From Artemia franciscana (lineage: Eukaryota > Arthropoda > Branchiopoda > Anostraca > Artemiidae), in assembly GCF_032884065.1 (NCBI RefSeq), contig NC_088881.1, positions 2,290,001-2,354,000 on the forward strand: a stretch of 64,000 nucleotides of DNA, given 5' to 3'. Position numbers and translations under genes: made by a program. Of the stretch, positions 50,193-63,289 are shown one piece after another (within the stretch, counting starts at the first letter, position 1; every line of letters begins with the position of its first letter). The notes under the pieces are model-generated. The model did not search any database. It worked only from the letters and a program-made list of their open reading frames with translations, and was not told the DNA's origin.

Positions 50193-51288
50193 CAGACAGT
50201 TCGTGGTAACGAACTGTAGTAAGGAGCGTCCCGGTTCAATAGTAAATGAAACTCTAAAAAACAGAATTGGATTTTCCAATTCTCAAGAATCGAATTTTTA
50301 TGCTGATTTTAAACATATAAGTTTCATCAAAATTATCCTTTGTCATCATAAGTTATGAGCCTGAGAAAATTTGCCTTATTTTGGAAAATAGGGATATAGA
50401 ATCTTAACGAAAACCAAACCATCGTATTCAGCGTATCAGAGAACCCTCTTGCAAAAATTACAAGCTCCTATCTACAAAAATGCGGAATTTCGTATTTTTT
50501 GCCAGAAGACAGATTACGGGTGGGTGTTTTTATTTATTTATTGTTTTTTTCAGGTGTCATCTTATCGACCAAGTGGTCCTAGAATGTCGCAAAAGGGCTC
50601 ATTCTAACGGAAATGAAAAGTTCTAGTGCCCTTTTTAAGTGACCAAAAGAATTGGAGGGCACCTAGGCCCCCTCCCACACTCATTTTTCCCAAAGTTAAC
50701 GGATCAAAAATTTTGAGATGGCCATTTTATTCCGCATAGTCGAAAACCTTAATAACTGTCTTTGGGGATGGCTTACCCCTCCACAGTCCCCGGGGGAGGG
50801 GCTGCAAGTTACAAACTTAGACACGTGTTTACACACAGTAATGGTTATTGGGAAGTGTACATCCCTTTTTAGGGGATTTTTTTTGGTTTGGGTGGGTTGA
50901 GGGGGAAAGGCTATGAGGGAGGATCTTTCCTTGGAGGAATATGTCATGGGGGAAGAGAAATTCAATGAAGGGGTGCAGGATTTTCTAGCATTACTATAAA
51001 AAAACAATAAAAAAATAAACATGAAAGTTTTTCAATTGAAAGTAAGGAGTAGCATTAAAACTTAAAACGAACAGATATCATTACGCATATGAAAGGTTCT
51101 TCTCCTCCTAAATAGCTCGCTCTTTATGCTAAAGTATTTTTAGTAATTTCAACTATTTATTCTACGACGTTTTTCTGATTCAGGGGTAATTCTTAAAGAA
51201 TTGGGACAAAACTTAAGCTTTAATGTAAAGAGCGAGGTATTAACGAGGGGACAAACCCCCTCATATACATAATAAAAATATAAGATTA
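50193..51288 (+). mobile_element. HPE copy 3, cut off by a Helitron
   Basis: Begins after AAAATAAT with CAGACAGTTCGTGGTAACGA and GTAAGGAGCGTCCCGG, then follows copy 2 in order (GGCCATTTTATTCCGCATAG, GTAATGGTTATTGGGAAGTG, GTAAGGAGTAGCATTAAAAC). It stops within GATTA at 51288, where a Helitron 3' terminus joins. It carries the unbroken GGGACAAAACTTAAGCTTTA target that LINE C hit in copy 1. Confidence 0.88.
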
Positions 51289-51769
<481 letters not shown>

Positions 51770-54113
51770 ATTTATACAATTTGCATTCTAACTAAAACGA
51801 AATTTATTTCAAAAAAGAAAAATTTCGATAAGATTATTAATAAGGATAACAGATTATATTTACCTATTAATTTTACTTGTAAGCAGATTGAAGATATTAA
51901 TTTACCAGAAATTTTAAATCAGCGGCATGTGAAACAGGCCCTTCCTAGTAATTTGAATTATAATGATAGTCCAGTTTTAACTTATAAATTTTCAAAAACT
52001 ATTGGGCAAATTATTTTTAATTATAATTTAATACTAAAAAGACTAGATAGTGATATAAATTGGAAACCGGTTTGTAATTGTAAGCAACTTGGCCCATTCG
52101 TAAATCCTACTTACAAACATGTTATAACAGGGGACTTGTCAATAATAAAGCAAGATGATCTTCAAATTATAATGAATAAAGGGGCTAATTTCCGTCTTTC
52201 TCATCATCTGAAACCATCGAGTGTTCTTGATGGCCTGGAAAATGATTTTGATTTATTTATTGATATGTGGTGTGAGAAAGAGAATAAAAATAAAGAGAGT
52301 TTTCTAAGTTGGAAGAATTTAATTACTAGTAAAATAAGAAATAAAATATATTCTAACTTAAAAAATAGTAACACTAAATCATTATTTTATAATGCGAAGA
52401 TTAAACAAGCAATTGCTAATCTAAAGAATGAATTTGTAATTGTGCCAGTGGATAAAGCTAATAATAATTTTGCCATAATTTGTCAGAAGCTGTATTGTGA
52501 TATCTTAAAAAGGGAGTTATGCTCAACTAATGTTTACGAAAAGGTAAATATAGAGGATGAGAATTTAATTGAAAAGACTGAAGAAATACTTTTTAAAAAT
52601 TTTAATATTAAAATAAATGACAATGATAAAAAGTTCCCTTTCCTATATTGGACTGTAAAATTTCATAAGAATCCCCCTAAACCACGGTTTATTGCTGGAG
52701 CAGCTAAATGTCCAACCCGCATTGCTGCTATTGACCTTTCTTTAATTTTAAAGGAAATTGTAAATAAACTTAAAACCTATTGTTCTGGTATTAAAAATTT
52801 TCGAATTTTAATCCATATTGGAGTGTTAATAATTCACTGCAGGTGATAGATTCTTTAGCAATGGTTTCAGCTAAAAGAATTGAGTCTTTTGATTTTGCGA
52901 CAATGTATACTAATTTATCACTTAATGTAGTGTTTGATAATTTAAAAACTGTTATCAAGAAATCTTTCCTCTTATCTAGTAAAAGGTTCTTAAAAATAGA
53001 CATTTATAATAAAAAAGCTATATGGACAAATTGCTTTAATACTACAGTTAACTTGAGATGTTACAGCTTGGGTATGATTTTTGAGTTATTGGAATTTGTT
53101 TTATACAATACTTATATAAGATTTGGGGGTGATTTGTACAAGCGAATTGTGGGAATTCCCATGGGGAGGAATGCCAGCCCATTTATAGCTGACTTGTTTT
53201 TAAGTCAACTAGAATATAAATATATGATGGATAAGAATAATCCAATTAATTTAAAACATGCTTTGTCAAATAATAAAAGATATTTAGATGATACTTTGGT
53301 CTTAAATTGTAAGGATTTCATTGATATTTCTAAAAATATATATACACCAGAGCTTATTCTTGAGCCTAGTCATGGCGCTGGTCATGAAGATCATTTCTTA
53401 GATTTAAATATTAATATTTGTAATAATAATAAATTAAGTTTTAAAATGTATAATAAAACGGATGATTTTGATTTTGAAGTGATTAGTTTCCCATTCCCTG
53501 AAAGTAATGTACACTCAAATATTACATATTCAGCGTTTTTCTCACAGTTACTTCGTTATGCAAGGATTTGTAGTAATTATATTGATTTTAAAAATTGATG
53601 TAAAATCTTAAGCCAAAAATTGATATCAAGAGGTTTTTCTGCAAATAAATTAACTTGGCAATTTAAAAAATTTAGTTTTCATTATAACGAACTTTTAAAT
53701 AAATATCAAAAGAATTATCTAGAAATACTTAAAGAAATTTTCAACTAATTTCGGAGAATCGAGAAATGTTGTCGCAGCGCCATTTATTTTGAATTGTGTT
53801 TCTAATTGAGCGGATTTTCTTAAAACTTAGCCACATGGTAAAGATGAATTCTATACTTGTTTAGTTCATTCAGGTTTTTTGCAATGTGTTAATATTTGTG
53901 ATTTGGTACAATTTATAATATTTAGTTTACCTATTTTTGCTAAAGGAAGGGATATATTAACAGGATAAGCTTGTTTTGGTTTTGCTTGGTTGTTTTACAT
54001 TTGCTGTTTTTTTTTTCTTTCATAGGCATATATTTTGGGGGTTATACCTGACGCGGGGATGCCATGGATATTCTGTGGTAGCCACGACACTGTGCTGGGT
54101 AGAGAATTTAGAG

Positions 54114-54156
54114 TGGCGAAACGCTATATAGGCCAGTGTATTCTCCTGATGAGCCC
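54114..54156 (+). ncRNA. Hammerhead-ribozyme-like core in the PLE 3' region
   Basis: GAAA at 54118-54121 and CTGATGA at 54146-54152 are the two conserved hammerhead core boxes. GGC before GAAA can pair with GCC after CTGATGA (stem II, open). CGCT after GAAA can pair with AGTG (stem III), placing TA at the cleavage position. Stem I is minimal at best. PLEs are known to carry hammerheads, but this reading is a candidate only. The same boxes occur in copy 2 (minus strand: GAAA 56600-56597 and CTGATGA 56572-56566). Confidence 0.4.
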
Positions 54157-54366
54157 TTATGTTGGGTGTTGCCTCTGAATTATTTGTCTATATTATTTTT
54201 TCTATTTTTTGGTAAATGACGACTTATACTTATTGACGACATGACTGCCTGTCCATGGATTATTCTTTATGGTTGATTGTGTGTGGCTATGCTGTTTGAC
54301 CTATGTGATAGTATGGATGAGTAGGGTTAAGGCCTCATTCAAGTGCTGGTCTATATTAATCACTAA

Positions 54367-54794
<428 letters not shown>

Positions 54795-55310
54795 TACGTG
54801 AAACTTGCAAATATACAACATTCTTTGCCATCCCTTTGTCTGTCTATATAAATAGATTGTCAGGTTTATCAACTCTTGAACATGCAACATAATAATTGTC
54901 CATAAGAAAACAATCCGTGTTCAGATCTATACCGCATTTTTCTAACGATTGCCTTTGAGCTTTGTTGATGGTGATTTCTAATCGAACATTCCCTGTGTCC
55001 CCGTCGTCATTTACATACCCCCCTGTGCCCCTGGCGTCCCCGTTGTAGTTGCGTCCCTGTTTCCTGGTCGTCATTTATATTCCCTATGTCCCAGTCGTCA
55101 TTTGTGTCCTGGTATCCCAGTATATAATTTATCTTTGAGCATCCCGGTCGTCATTTATATTTCCTCTGTCCCGGTTTCCCGATCGTCATTTGTGTCCCGG
55201 TGTCCCGGTCTGTAACTTCTCTTTGAGTCTCCTGGTCCTCATTTATATTTCCTGTGTCCCGGTCGTCATTTGGGTCCTGGTGTCCCGGTCTGTAGTGTCA
55301 TCTTATAATG
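54795..55310 (-). mobile_element. Helitron helicase tail (H2) with associated minisatellite
   Basis: The minus-strand helicase end ([33 protein letters not shown]) is preceded in the same open frame by codons read from a minisatellite (DDGDTGN next to VRLEITINKAQ). The minisatellite continues to about 55310 with GTCCCGGT, CGTCATTTATAT and GTGTCCCGGTCTGTAA words (plus-strand reading). Confidence 0.82.
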
Positions 55311-56095
55311 ACGTCATATACAAAGCCTTATATACTTATAATGACCTCAAATGCAAACCCACAAACAAACAAACATGCATATATACAACTTTTTATATAT
55401 ATAAAGATACAGTTTCTTTTTTAATTTTTTTTTCTTTTTTAGTTTTTTCTTTTCTTAGTTTGCTTCTTTTTTAGTTTTTCTTTTTTTTTTAGTTTCTTCT
55501 TTTTATTGATTTGTTTTCTTCAATTTGTCAATGTTCATTCTTACATTGACACTTGGAAAAATCTTTACGTGCCAAGCATGCTATAGCTCCAACAATTTAT
55601 AATAAACCTCAAAAATTGGGTATCTGTTTTAAGGTTTTCGAATTACTTTAATCTATTTTCAAAAATATATTGAAATATTTGTGCAATTCCTAGTTTTTTT
55701 TAGTTTTTCCTTTTTTTTAGTTTTATAGCTTTTTTAGTTTTTTTCTTTTTAGTTTTTTACCTTTTTTAATTTTTTATTTTTTTTTTACGTTTTTTATTTT
55801 TTTTTTATCAATTTCTCTTTGAATTAACTATTTGAGCAGCTTCCTCGGCTGTTTCTTCTATCATTTTAAGATCTATACTAAAAATTCCTCTTCACGTGCC
55901 AAGCTTGCTGAAGTTCAACAATTTATAATAAACCTCAATCTTTTAAGTATCTGTTTTAAGGTTTTCGAATTACTTTAATCTATTGTCAAAATATTTCGAA
56001 ATATTTATGCAATTCACAGTTTTTACATTTTAGTTTGTTTTCTTTTATATATATAGAAGATATAATCTGGCGTAACAGACATAACACAAAAACAA
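55311..56095. other. T-rich degenerate DNA with a duplicated AATTTATAATAAACCTCAA block
   Basis: Long stretches of (T)nAG/(T)nC. A block GCCAAGC.TGCT....TCAACAATTTATAATAAACCTCAA..., then TATCTGTTTTAAGGTTTTCG and AATTACTTTAATCTATT, occurs at about 55570-55690 and again at 55890-56010: an imperfect direct repeat with a spacing near 325 bp. Confidence 0.6.
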
Positions 56096-56096
56096 C

Positions 56097-56191
<95 letters not shown>

Positions 56192-56215
56192 TATATATAT
56201 ATATATAGTATATAT
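56096..56215. repeat. (TA)n microsatellite next to PLE copy 2
   Basis: About 110 bp of TA directly adjoining the 3' end of the element. Confidence 0.95.
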
Positions 56216-56256
56216 ATATCATGAAAAGAGAAATCACCAATGCTACAGCACAAACA

Positions 56257-56318
<62 letters not shown>

Positions 56319-57545
56319 ACAGAAGGAGAAAAGGAAGACTGTTTTCCTAAATTAGTGATTAATATAGACCAGCACTTGAATGAGGCCTTAACCCTACTCA
56401 TCCATACAATCACATAGGTCAAACAGCATAGCCACACACAATCAACCATAAAGAATAATCCATGGACAGGCAGTCATGTCGTCAATAAGTATAAGTCGTC
56501 ATTTACCAAACAATAGAAAAAATAATATAGACAAATAATTCAGAGGCAACACCCAACATAAGGGCTCATCAGGAGAATACACTGGCCTATATAGGGTTTC
56601 GCCACTCTAAATTCCCTACCCAGCACAGTGTTGTGGCTACCACAGAATATCCATGGCATCCCCGCGTCAGGTATCACCTCCAAAATACATGCCTATGAAA
56701 AAAAAACCAACAAATGTAAAACAACCAAGTAAAACCAAAACAAGCTTATCCTGTTAATATATCCCTCCCTTTAGCAACAATAGGTAAACTAAATATTATA
56801 AATTTTACCAAATCACAAATATTAACACATTGCAAAAAACCTGAATGAACTAAACAATTATATAATTCATCTTTACCATGTGGCTAATTTTTTAAAAATT
56901 CCGCTCAAATAGAAACACAATTCAAAATAAAAGGCGCTGTGACAACATTTCTCGAACCTCCGAATTAGTTAAAAATTTCTTTAAGTATTTCTAGATAATT
57001 CTTTTGATATTTATTTAAAAGTTCGTTATAATGAAAACTAAATTTTTTAAATTGCCAAGTTAATTTATTTGCAGAAAAACCTCTTGATATCAATTTTTGG
57101 CTTAAGATTTTACATCTATTTTTAAAATCAATATAATTACTACAAATCCTTGCATAACGAAGTAACTGTGAGAAAAACGCTGAATATGTGATATTTGAGT
57201 GTATATTACTTTCAGGGAAAGGGAAACTAATCACTTCAAAATCAAAATCATCCGTTTTATTATACATTTTAAAACTTAATTTATTATTATCACAAATATT
57301 AATATTTAAATCTAAGAAATGATCTTCATGACCAGCGCCATGACTAGGCTCAAGAATAAGCTCTGATGGATATATATTTTTAGAAATATCAATGAAATCC
57401 TTACAATTTAAGACCAAAATATCATCTAAATATCTTTTATTATTTGACAAAGCATGTTTTAAATTAATTGGATTATTCTTATCCATCATATATTTATATT
57501 CTAGTTGACTTAAAAACAAGTCAGCTATAAATGGGCTGGCATCAG
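56216..57545 (-). mobile_element. Penelope-like element copy 2, 5'-truncated
   Basis: Minus strand. RT from ASPFIADLFLSQLEYKYMMD onward, with KRYLDDILVL, HFLDLNI and an open end at EIFN, is an uninterrupted 190-codon stretch nearly identical to copy 1. The 5' end is cut within motif B at about 57545. The 3' region is the same as copy 1 (with CTGATGA and GAAA boxes) and ends in a 55-base A/T homopolymer and TCATGAAAAGAG before (TA)n. 5' truncation fits target-primed reverse transcription. Confidence 0.9.
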
Positions 57546-58060
57546 GTGACGTCATGTTTCTGTGTCGACTGGCGTCATGAAGTTAGTTGTCGTCATTTTT
57601 GCTATGACGGTGACGTCATTAAAGATATTTAAGACATATATGTTCACGTAGAAATCTATTAATGTTTAAGTTTAAAATGACTGATGAACTTACAATGGCA
57701 AAAGCCGATGAAGATGCTCAAAGAGTCTATGCCAAAAAACTTGCTGCTGATAGAGAAAGTCAGAAAAGAAAGCGTGCCGAGGAATCAAAAGAACAGCAAG
57801 GAAACAGGCTTGAGGCTAAAGAACGCAAAACCGCGCAGTTAGATGAAGATCCACCTGGACAGCGAGAGTCAAAACATATCAAAACTGAAAATGATAGCGA
57901 TGATGATTGGGTTTGGGATCTTGACTTGGATAAGATCATCAATGCCTACCAGATTTTAGTTAAAAAAACAAAGGTTCGGCGATATGTATTTCATAGTGAA
58001 GCTGAAAAATAAAGAAGAAAAAGAAAACTGAAAAAGAAAAAATGTTAAAAACTAAAAAAT
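57546..58060 (+). CDS. Highly charged ORF, possibly a Helitron-derived N-terminal segment (57662-58012)
   Basis: A 116-codon open frame from ATG at 57662, or ATG at 57677 within it. It is extremely rich in Lys, Arg and Glu (AKKLAADRESQKRKRAEESK, ERKTAQLDEDPPGQRESKHI) with an acidic SDDDWVWDLDLDK end. Such Arg/Glu-rich heads occur in Helitron Rep-helicases, and the minisatellite and helicase tail follow on the same strand. That context is why I suggest Helitron origin, but no Rep motif is visible. Upstream, two TGACGTCAT sites (about 57547 and 57611) lie in a segment that also occurs beside Helitron ends at 60370-60420. Confidence 0.4.
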
Positions 58061-58074
58061 ACTAAAAAGAAAAA

Positions 58075-58245
58075 ACACTCAAAGAGAAATTACAGACCGG
58101 GACACAAATGACGACCGGGACAGAGGGAATATAAATAACGACCGGGATACTCAAGGAGAAATTACAGACTGGGATACCGGGACGCAAATGACGACCGGGA
58201 CACCGGCAATATAAATGACGACCAGGACACAGGTATTTAAGAATA
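58075..58245. repeat. Helitron-associated minisatellite block
   Basis: Words GACCGGGACA, CAAATGACGACC, GGAATATAAATGACGACC and CTCAAAGAGAAATTACAGAC repeat. This is the same minisatellite, on the opposite strand, as at 55000-55310 and 59690-60000. Confidence 0.9.
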
Positions 58246-58366
58246 TCGTTCAAAGACAAATTTTTAATTGTAAGAAGACCGTTGAAAGAGAAATTTCTAA
58301 TTGTAAAATGACTGGAGAACCTACAATGGCAACACAGGAGGAAGCTGCTCAAAACGAATGTATTCA

Positions 58367-58442
58367 CGCCGAAGTAGCTGAGTTGGTAAAGCGTTATGTT
58401 TCAGGTTCTAGGTCCTAGAGGCTCCAGGTTTGAACCTTGGCT
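58367..58442 (+). other. tRNA-like sequence, copy 1
   Basis: A box TAGCTGAGTTGG (58375-58386) and B box GGTTTGAACC (58428-58437) are correctly spaced. The ends GCCGAAG and CTTGGC can form most of an acceptor stem. The middle (GGTTCTAGGTCCTAGAGGC) does not make a normal anticodon arm, so this is a SINE-type or decayed tRNA copy and not a working tRNA gene. A second copy lies at 63706-63783. Confidence 0.65.
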
Positions 58443-58739
58443 TTAGCATTAATACAAAAGAAGAAAAAAACTAAAAAAGGTAAAAACTACAAAAAAAGTA
58501 AAAAGAAAATATATATATATATATATTTATATATATCATCTTTTCCACAAAAATAATAATTTAGTGCTTCTGCTTAAAAACAGCAATCGAATTGATGCCT
58601 CCTGATACGCAACTATCAACAAAGTGGCAATCGTTTTGGTCGGTGATCAGTTCTTACCTCGAGATAATATTCTTTATAGGCGAAACAATCAGTTGACAAG
58701 AATTGCTTAAACTCATCGATGCTACGATGCCCTACAATA
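58443..58739. other. Lys-codon-like A-rich tract and unassigned Helitron-cluster sequence
   Basis: An A-rich (AAAAAG/CTAAA)n stretch to about 58530 is the complement of the T(n)AG tracts elsewhere. The following 200 bp, with a minus-strand open stretch (SIDEFKQFLSTDCFAYKEYY) preceding a minisatellite, is not recognised. Confidence 0.4.
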
Positions 58740-59156
58740 TCCTGACGAATATAAATGACGCCCGGGACACTCAAATAGAAATCACAGACTGGGACACCGG
58801 TACACAAATGACGACGGGGACACAGGGAATATAAATGACGACCCGGACACAGGGACACAACTACAACGGGGACGCCGGGGGGCACAGGGGGATATATAAA
58901 TGACGACGGCAACAAAGGAAATGGTCGATTAGCAATCACCATCAACAAAGCTCAAGCGCAATCAATAGAATCATGAGGTATAGATCTGAATACGGATTGT
59001 TTTCCCATGGACCATTATGCGTTGCATGTTCAAGAGTCGGTAAACCTGACAATCTATTTATATGCACAAACGATGGGACAGCAAAGAATGTTGTATATTC
59101 GCAAGTTTTACGTAGTTAAAAACATATATATATATATATGTTTATATATATATATT
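58740..59156 (+). mobile_element. Helitron helicase tail (H3), plus strand
   Basis: Minisatellite words (58740-58915) are followed by the helicase end ([36 protein letters not shown]) to about 59120, then (TA)n. The terminal GC-rich hairpins are missing because the copy abuts H4 in inverted orientation at 59157. Confidence 0.85.
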
Positions 59157-60450
<1,294 letters not shown>

Positions 60451-60456
60451 ATATTA

Positions 60457-61250
60457 CTAGCTGTTGGGGTGGCGCTTCGCTTCACCCCAACACCTAGTTG
60501 GTGGGGGCGCTTCGCGCCCCCCCCAAGCCCCCCCGCGCGCGTAAGTCGTTACGCGCCATAATAGTTACGCGCCATTGTAGTTGTGTCCCTATGTCCCACC
60601 TGTGAATATAGATAGATATATATATATATATATATATATAAAACTTGCGAATATACAACATTCTTTGCTGTCCCATTGTCTTTGCATATAAATAGATTGT
60701 CAGGTTTACCGACTCTTGAACATGCAACATATAATGGTCCATGGGAAAACAATCTGTATTCAGATCTATACCTCATGATTCTAATGATTGCCCTTGAGCT
60801 TTGTTGATGGTGATTGCTAATCGACCATTCCCTGTCCCGGTGTCCCGGTCGTCATTTATATCCCCCTGTTTCCCCCGGTGTCCCCGTTGTAGTTGTGTCC
60901 CTGTGTCCCGGTCGTCATTTATATTCCCTGTGTCCCGGTCGTCATTTGTATCCCGGTGTCCCGGTCTGTATATACATTCGTTTTTTAGTTTTGTTTTTCT
61001 CCTTTATTTTTTTCCTTTTTTTTTTCTTTTTTAGTTTATTTAGATTTTTAGATTTTTTAGTTTTTTTATTAGTTTTTAGTTTTTTTTTCTTTTTAGTTTT
61101 TTTGTAGTTTTTACCTTCTTTTTAGTTTTGTTAGTTTTTTTTTTTACTTATGTCCTGGTCGTCATTTATACTCCCTGTGTCCCGGTGCTTTGTTGATTGC
61201 TAATCGAACATTCCTTTTGTCCTGGTCGCTTTCTCTTTGAGTGTCGTCAT
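60457..61250 (-). mobile_element. Helitron tail (H5) with intact CTAG 3' terminus
   Basis: Minus-strand helicase end (about 60830-60641) is followed by a short (TA)n, the GTCCCACC/GGTGGGAC-type segment, a GGGGGCGCGAAGCGCCCCC-like hairpin, CACCAACTAGGTGTTGGGG, and the terminal CTAG at 60460-60457 followed by T. Minisatellite (60830-60970 and 61150-61250) and a T(n)AG tract lie upstream of the helicase end. Confidence 0.87.
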
Positions 61251-61404
61251 TTATTTTTTTCTTTTTTAGTTCTTTTAGTTTTTACCTTTTTTAGTTTTTT
61301 TTAGTTTTTTAGATGAAAATTTTTTTAGTTTTTTCCTTTTTTTCTTTTTAGTTTTTTATTGGTTTTTACCTTTATTTTAGCTTATTTTTCAGTTTTTTCC
61401 TGGA

Positions 61405-61608
61405 AAAACCATCCATATTCAGATCTATACCTCATGATTCTAATGATTACCCTTGAGCTTTGTTGATGGTGATTGCTAATAGAAAATTGCCTGTGTCCCC
61501 GTCGTCATTTATATATCCCCCCTGTGCCCCCGGCGTCACCGTTGTAGTTGTGTCCCTGCGTCCCGGTCGTAATTTATATTCCCTGTGTCCCGGTCGTCAT
61601 CCCGGTAT
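61405..61608 (-). mobile_element. Short Helitron helicase/minisatellite fragment (H6)
   Basis: Minus-strand AITINKAQG-type codons at 61490-61405 and minisatellite words to 61608. The remainder is displaced by HPE copy 2. Confidence 0.8.
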
Positions 61609-61612
61609 GCAT

Positions 61613-63252
61613 TAAATAAAAAAAACAAGTTTTTTTAACTAAAAGTAAGGAGCGACATTAAAACTTAAAACGACCAGAAATTACTTCGTATATGAAAGAG
61701 GCTGCTTCCTCATCAACGCCTCGCTCTTTACGCTAAAGTTTGACTCTTTCTCTCAATTCTTCTTTTTAAAACAGTAAAAAACTTTAGCGTTAAAGAGCGG
61801 GGCGTTGATGAGGAAGCAGCCTCTTTCATATACGAAGTAATTTCTGGTCGTTTTAAGTTTTAATGTCGCTCCTTACTTTTAGTTAAAAAAACTTGTTTTT
61901 TTATTTAATTTCTGGACGTTTTTGAATCAATGCATGTTTTGATTTCGGCTCTCCGCAGAGGAATAATTAAAACAAAATTTGCATTTTTTTTGGCTAAATG
62001 GCTTTCTCATAATTTTGATCGAATGAATTAAAAAGGCAATTAGAATTTTGAATTTTTTACGAATATTTTTATTAGTAAAAGATCTACGTAACTTATAAAT
62101 TAGCTTACATAAAGAGCTTTTGTATTCTCATATTTTTATTACATATATGAGGGGGTTCGCCCCCTTGTCAGATCCTCGCTCTTTACATTAAAGCTTAAAT
62201 TTTGTCCCAATTCATTAAGAATGACCCCAGAATCACAAAAGCCGTAGAATAAATAGTAGAAATTACTAAAATACTTTAGCATAAAGAGCGAGGTATTAGG
62301 AGGAGGTGAGCCCCTAAAATGGGTTATAATTTCTGTTTGTTTTAAGTTTTAATGCTGCTCCTTACTTCCAGCTGAAAGAACTTTTTCATATTTATTTTTT
62401 CATTGTTTTTTTTTAAATAATGCTAGTAAATCCTGCGCTCCCTTCATGGAGATTTTCTTCCCCCATGACAAACTATCGATGGAAAGTTCCCCCAGAATAT
62501 CCCCCTTTTCTCAACCCCTCCCCCAACCAAAAAAAATCCTCCTGAAAACGCCTGTACACTTCCCAATAACCATTACTATATGTAAGCACTGGTCAAAGTT
62601 TGTGACTTGTTGCCCCTCCCACGGGGACTGTGGGGGAGTAAGTCGTCCCCAAAGACATAGTTATAAGGTTTTTCGACTAAGTTGAATAAAATGGCTATCT
62701 CAGAATTTTGATCCGTTGACTTTGGTAAAATAATTAGCGTGGGAGGGGGCCTAGGTGCCCTCCAATTTTTTTGGTCACTTAAAAAGGGCACTAGAACTTT
62801 TCATTTCCGTTAGAATGAGCCCTCTTGCAACATTCTAGGACAACTGGGTCGATACGATCACCCCTGGGAAAAAAAAACAAAAAAAAACAAATAAACACGC
62901 ATCCGTGATCTGCCTTCTGGCAAAAAATAAAAAATTCCACATTTTTGTAGATAGGAGCTTGAAACTTATACAGCAGGGTTCTCTGATACGCTGAATCTGA
63001 TGGTGTGATTTTCGTCAAGATTCTATGACTTCTAGGGGGCGTTTCCCCCTATTTTCTAAAATAACGCAAATTTTCTCAGGTCGTAACTTTTGATGGGTAA
63101 GACTAAACTTGATGAAACTTATATATTTAAAATCAGCATTAAAATGCGATTCTTTTGATTTAGGTATTGGTATCAAAATTCCATTTTTTAGAGTTTTGGT
63201 TACTATTGAGCCGGGTCGCTCCTTACTACAGTTAGTTACCACGACCTGTTTG
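61613..63252 (-). mobile_element. AT-flanked hairpin element (HPE), copy 2, compact 1.64-kb form
   Basis: Minus strand from CAAACAGGTCGTGGTAACTA to TTTTATTTA, flanked on both sides by AT. Three modules begin GTAAGGAGC: the 5' one (GACCCGGCTCAATAGTAACC), an internal one near 62375 followed by the inverted pair CCTCGCTCTTTA/TAAAGAGCGAGG (62300-62180), and the terminal long hairpin (61905-61620). No open frame of note. This is the best reference for the family. Confidence 0.88.
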
Positions 63253-63289
63253 ATTCGTTTTTGAACTGGTATATGATGAAATAAATTTT

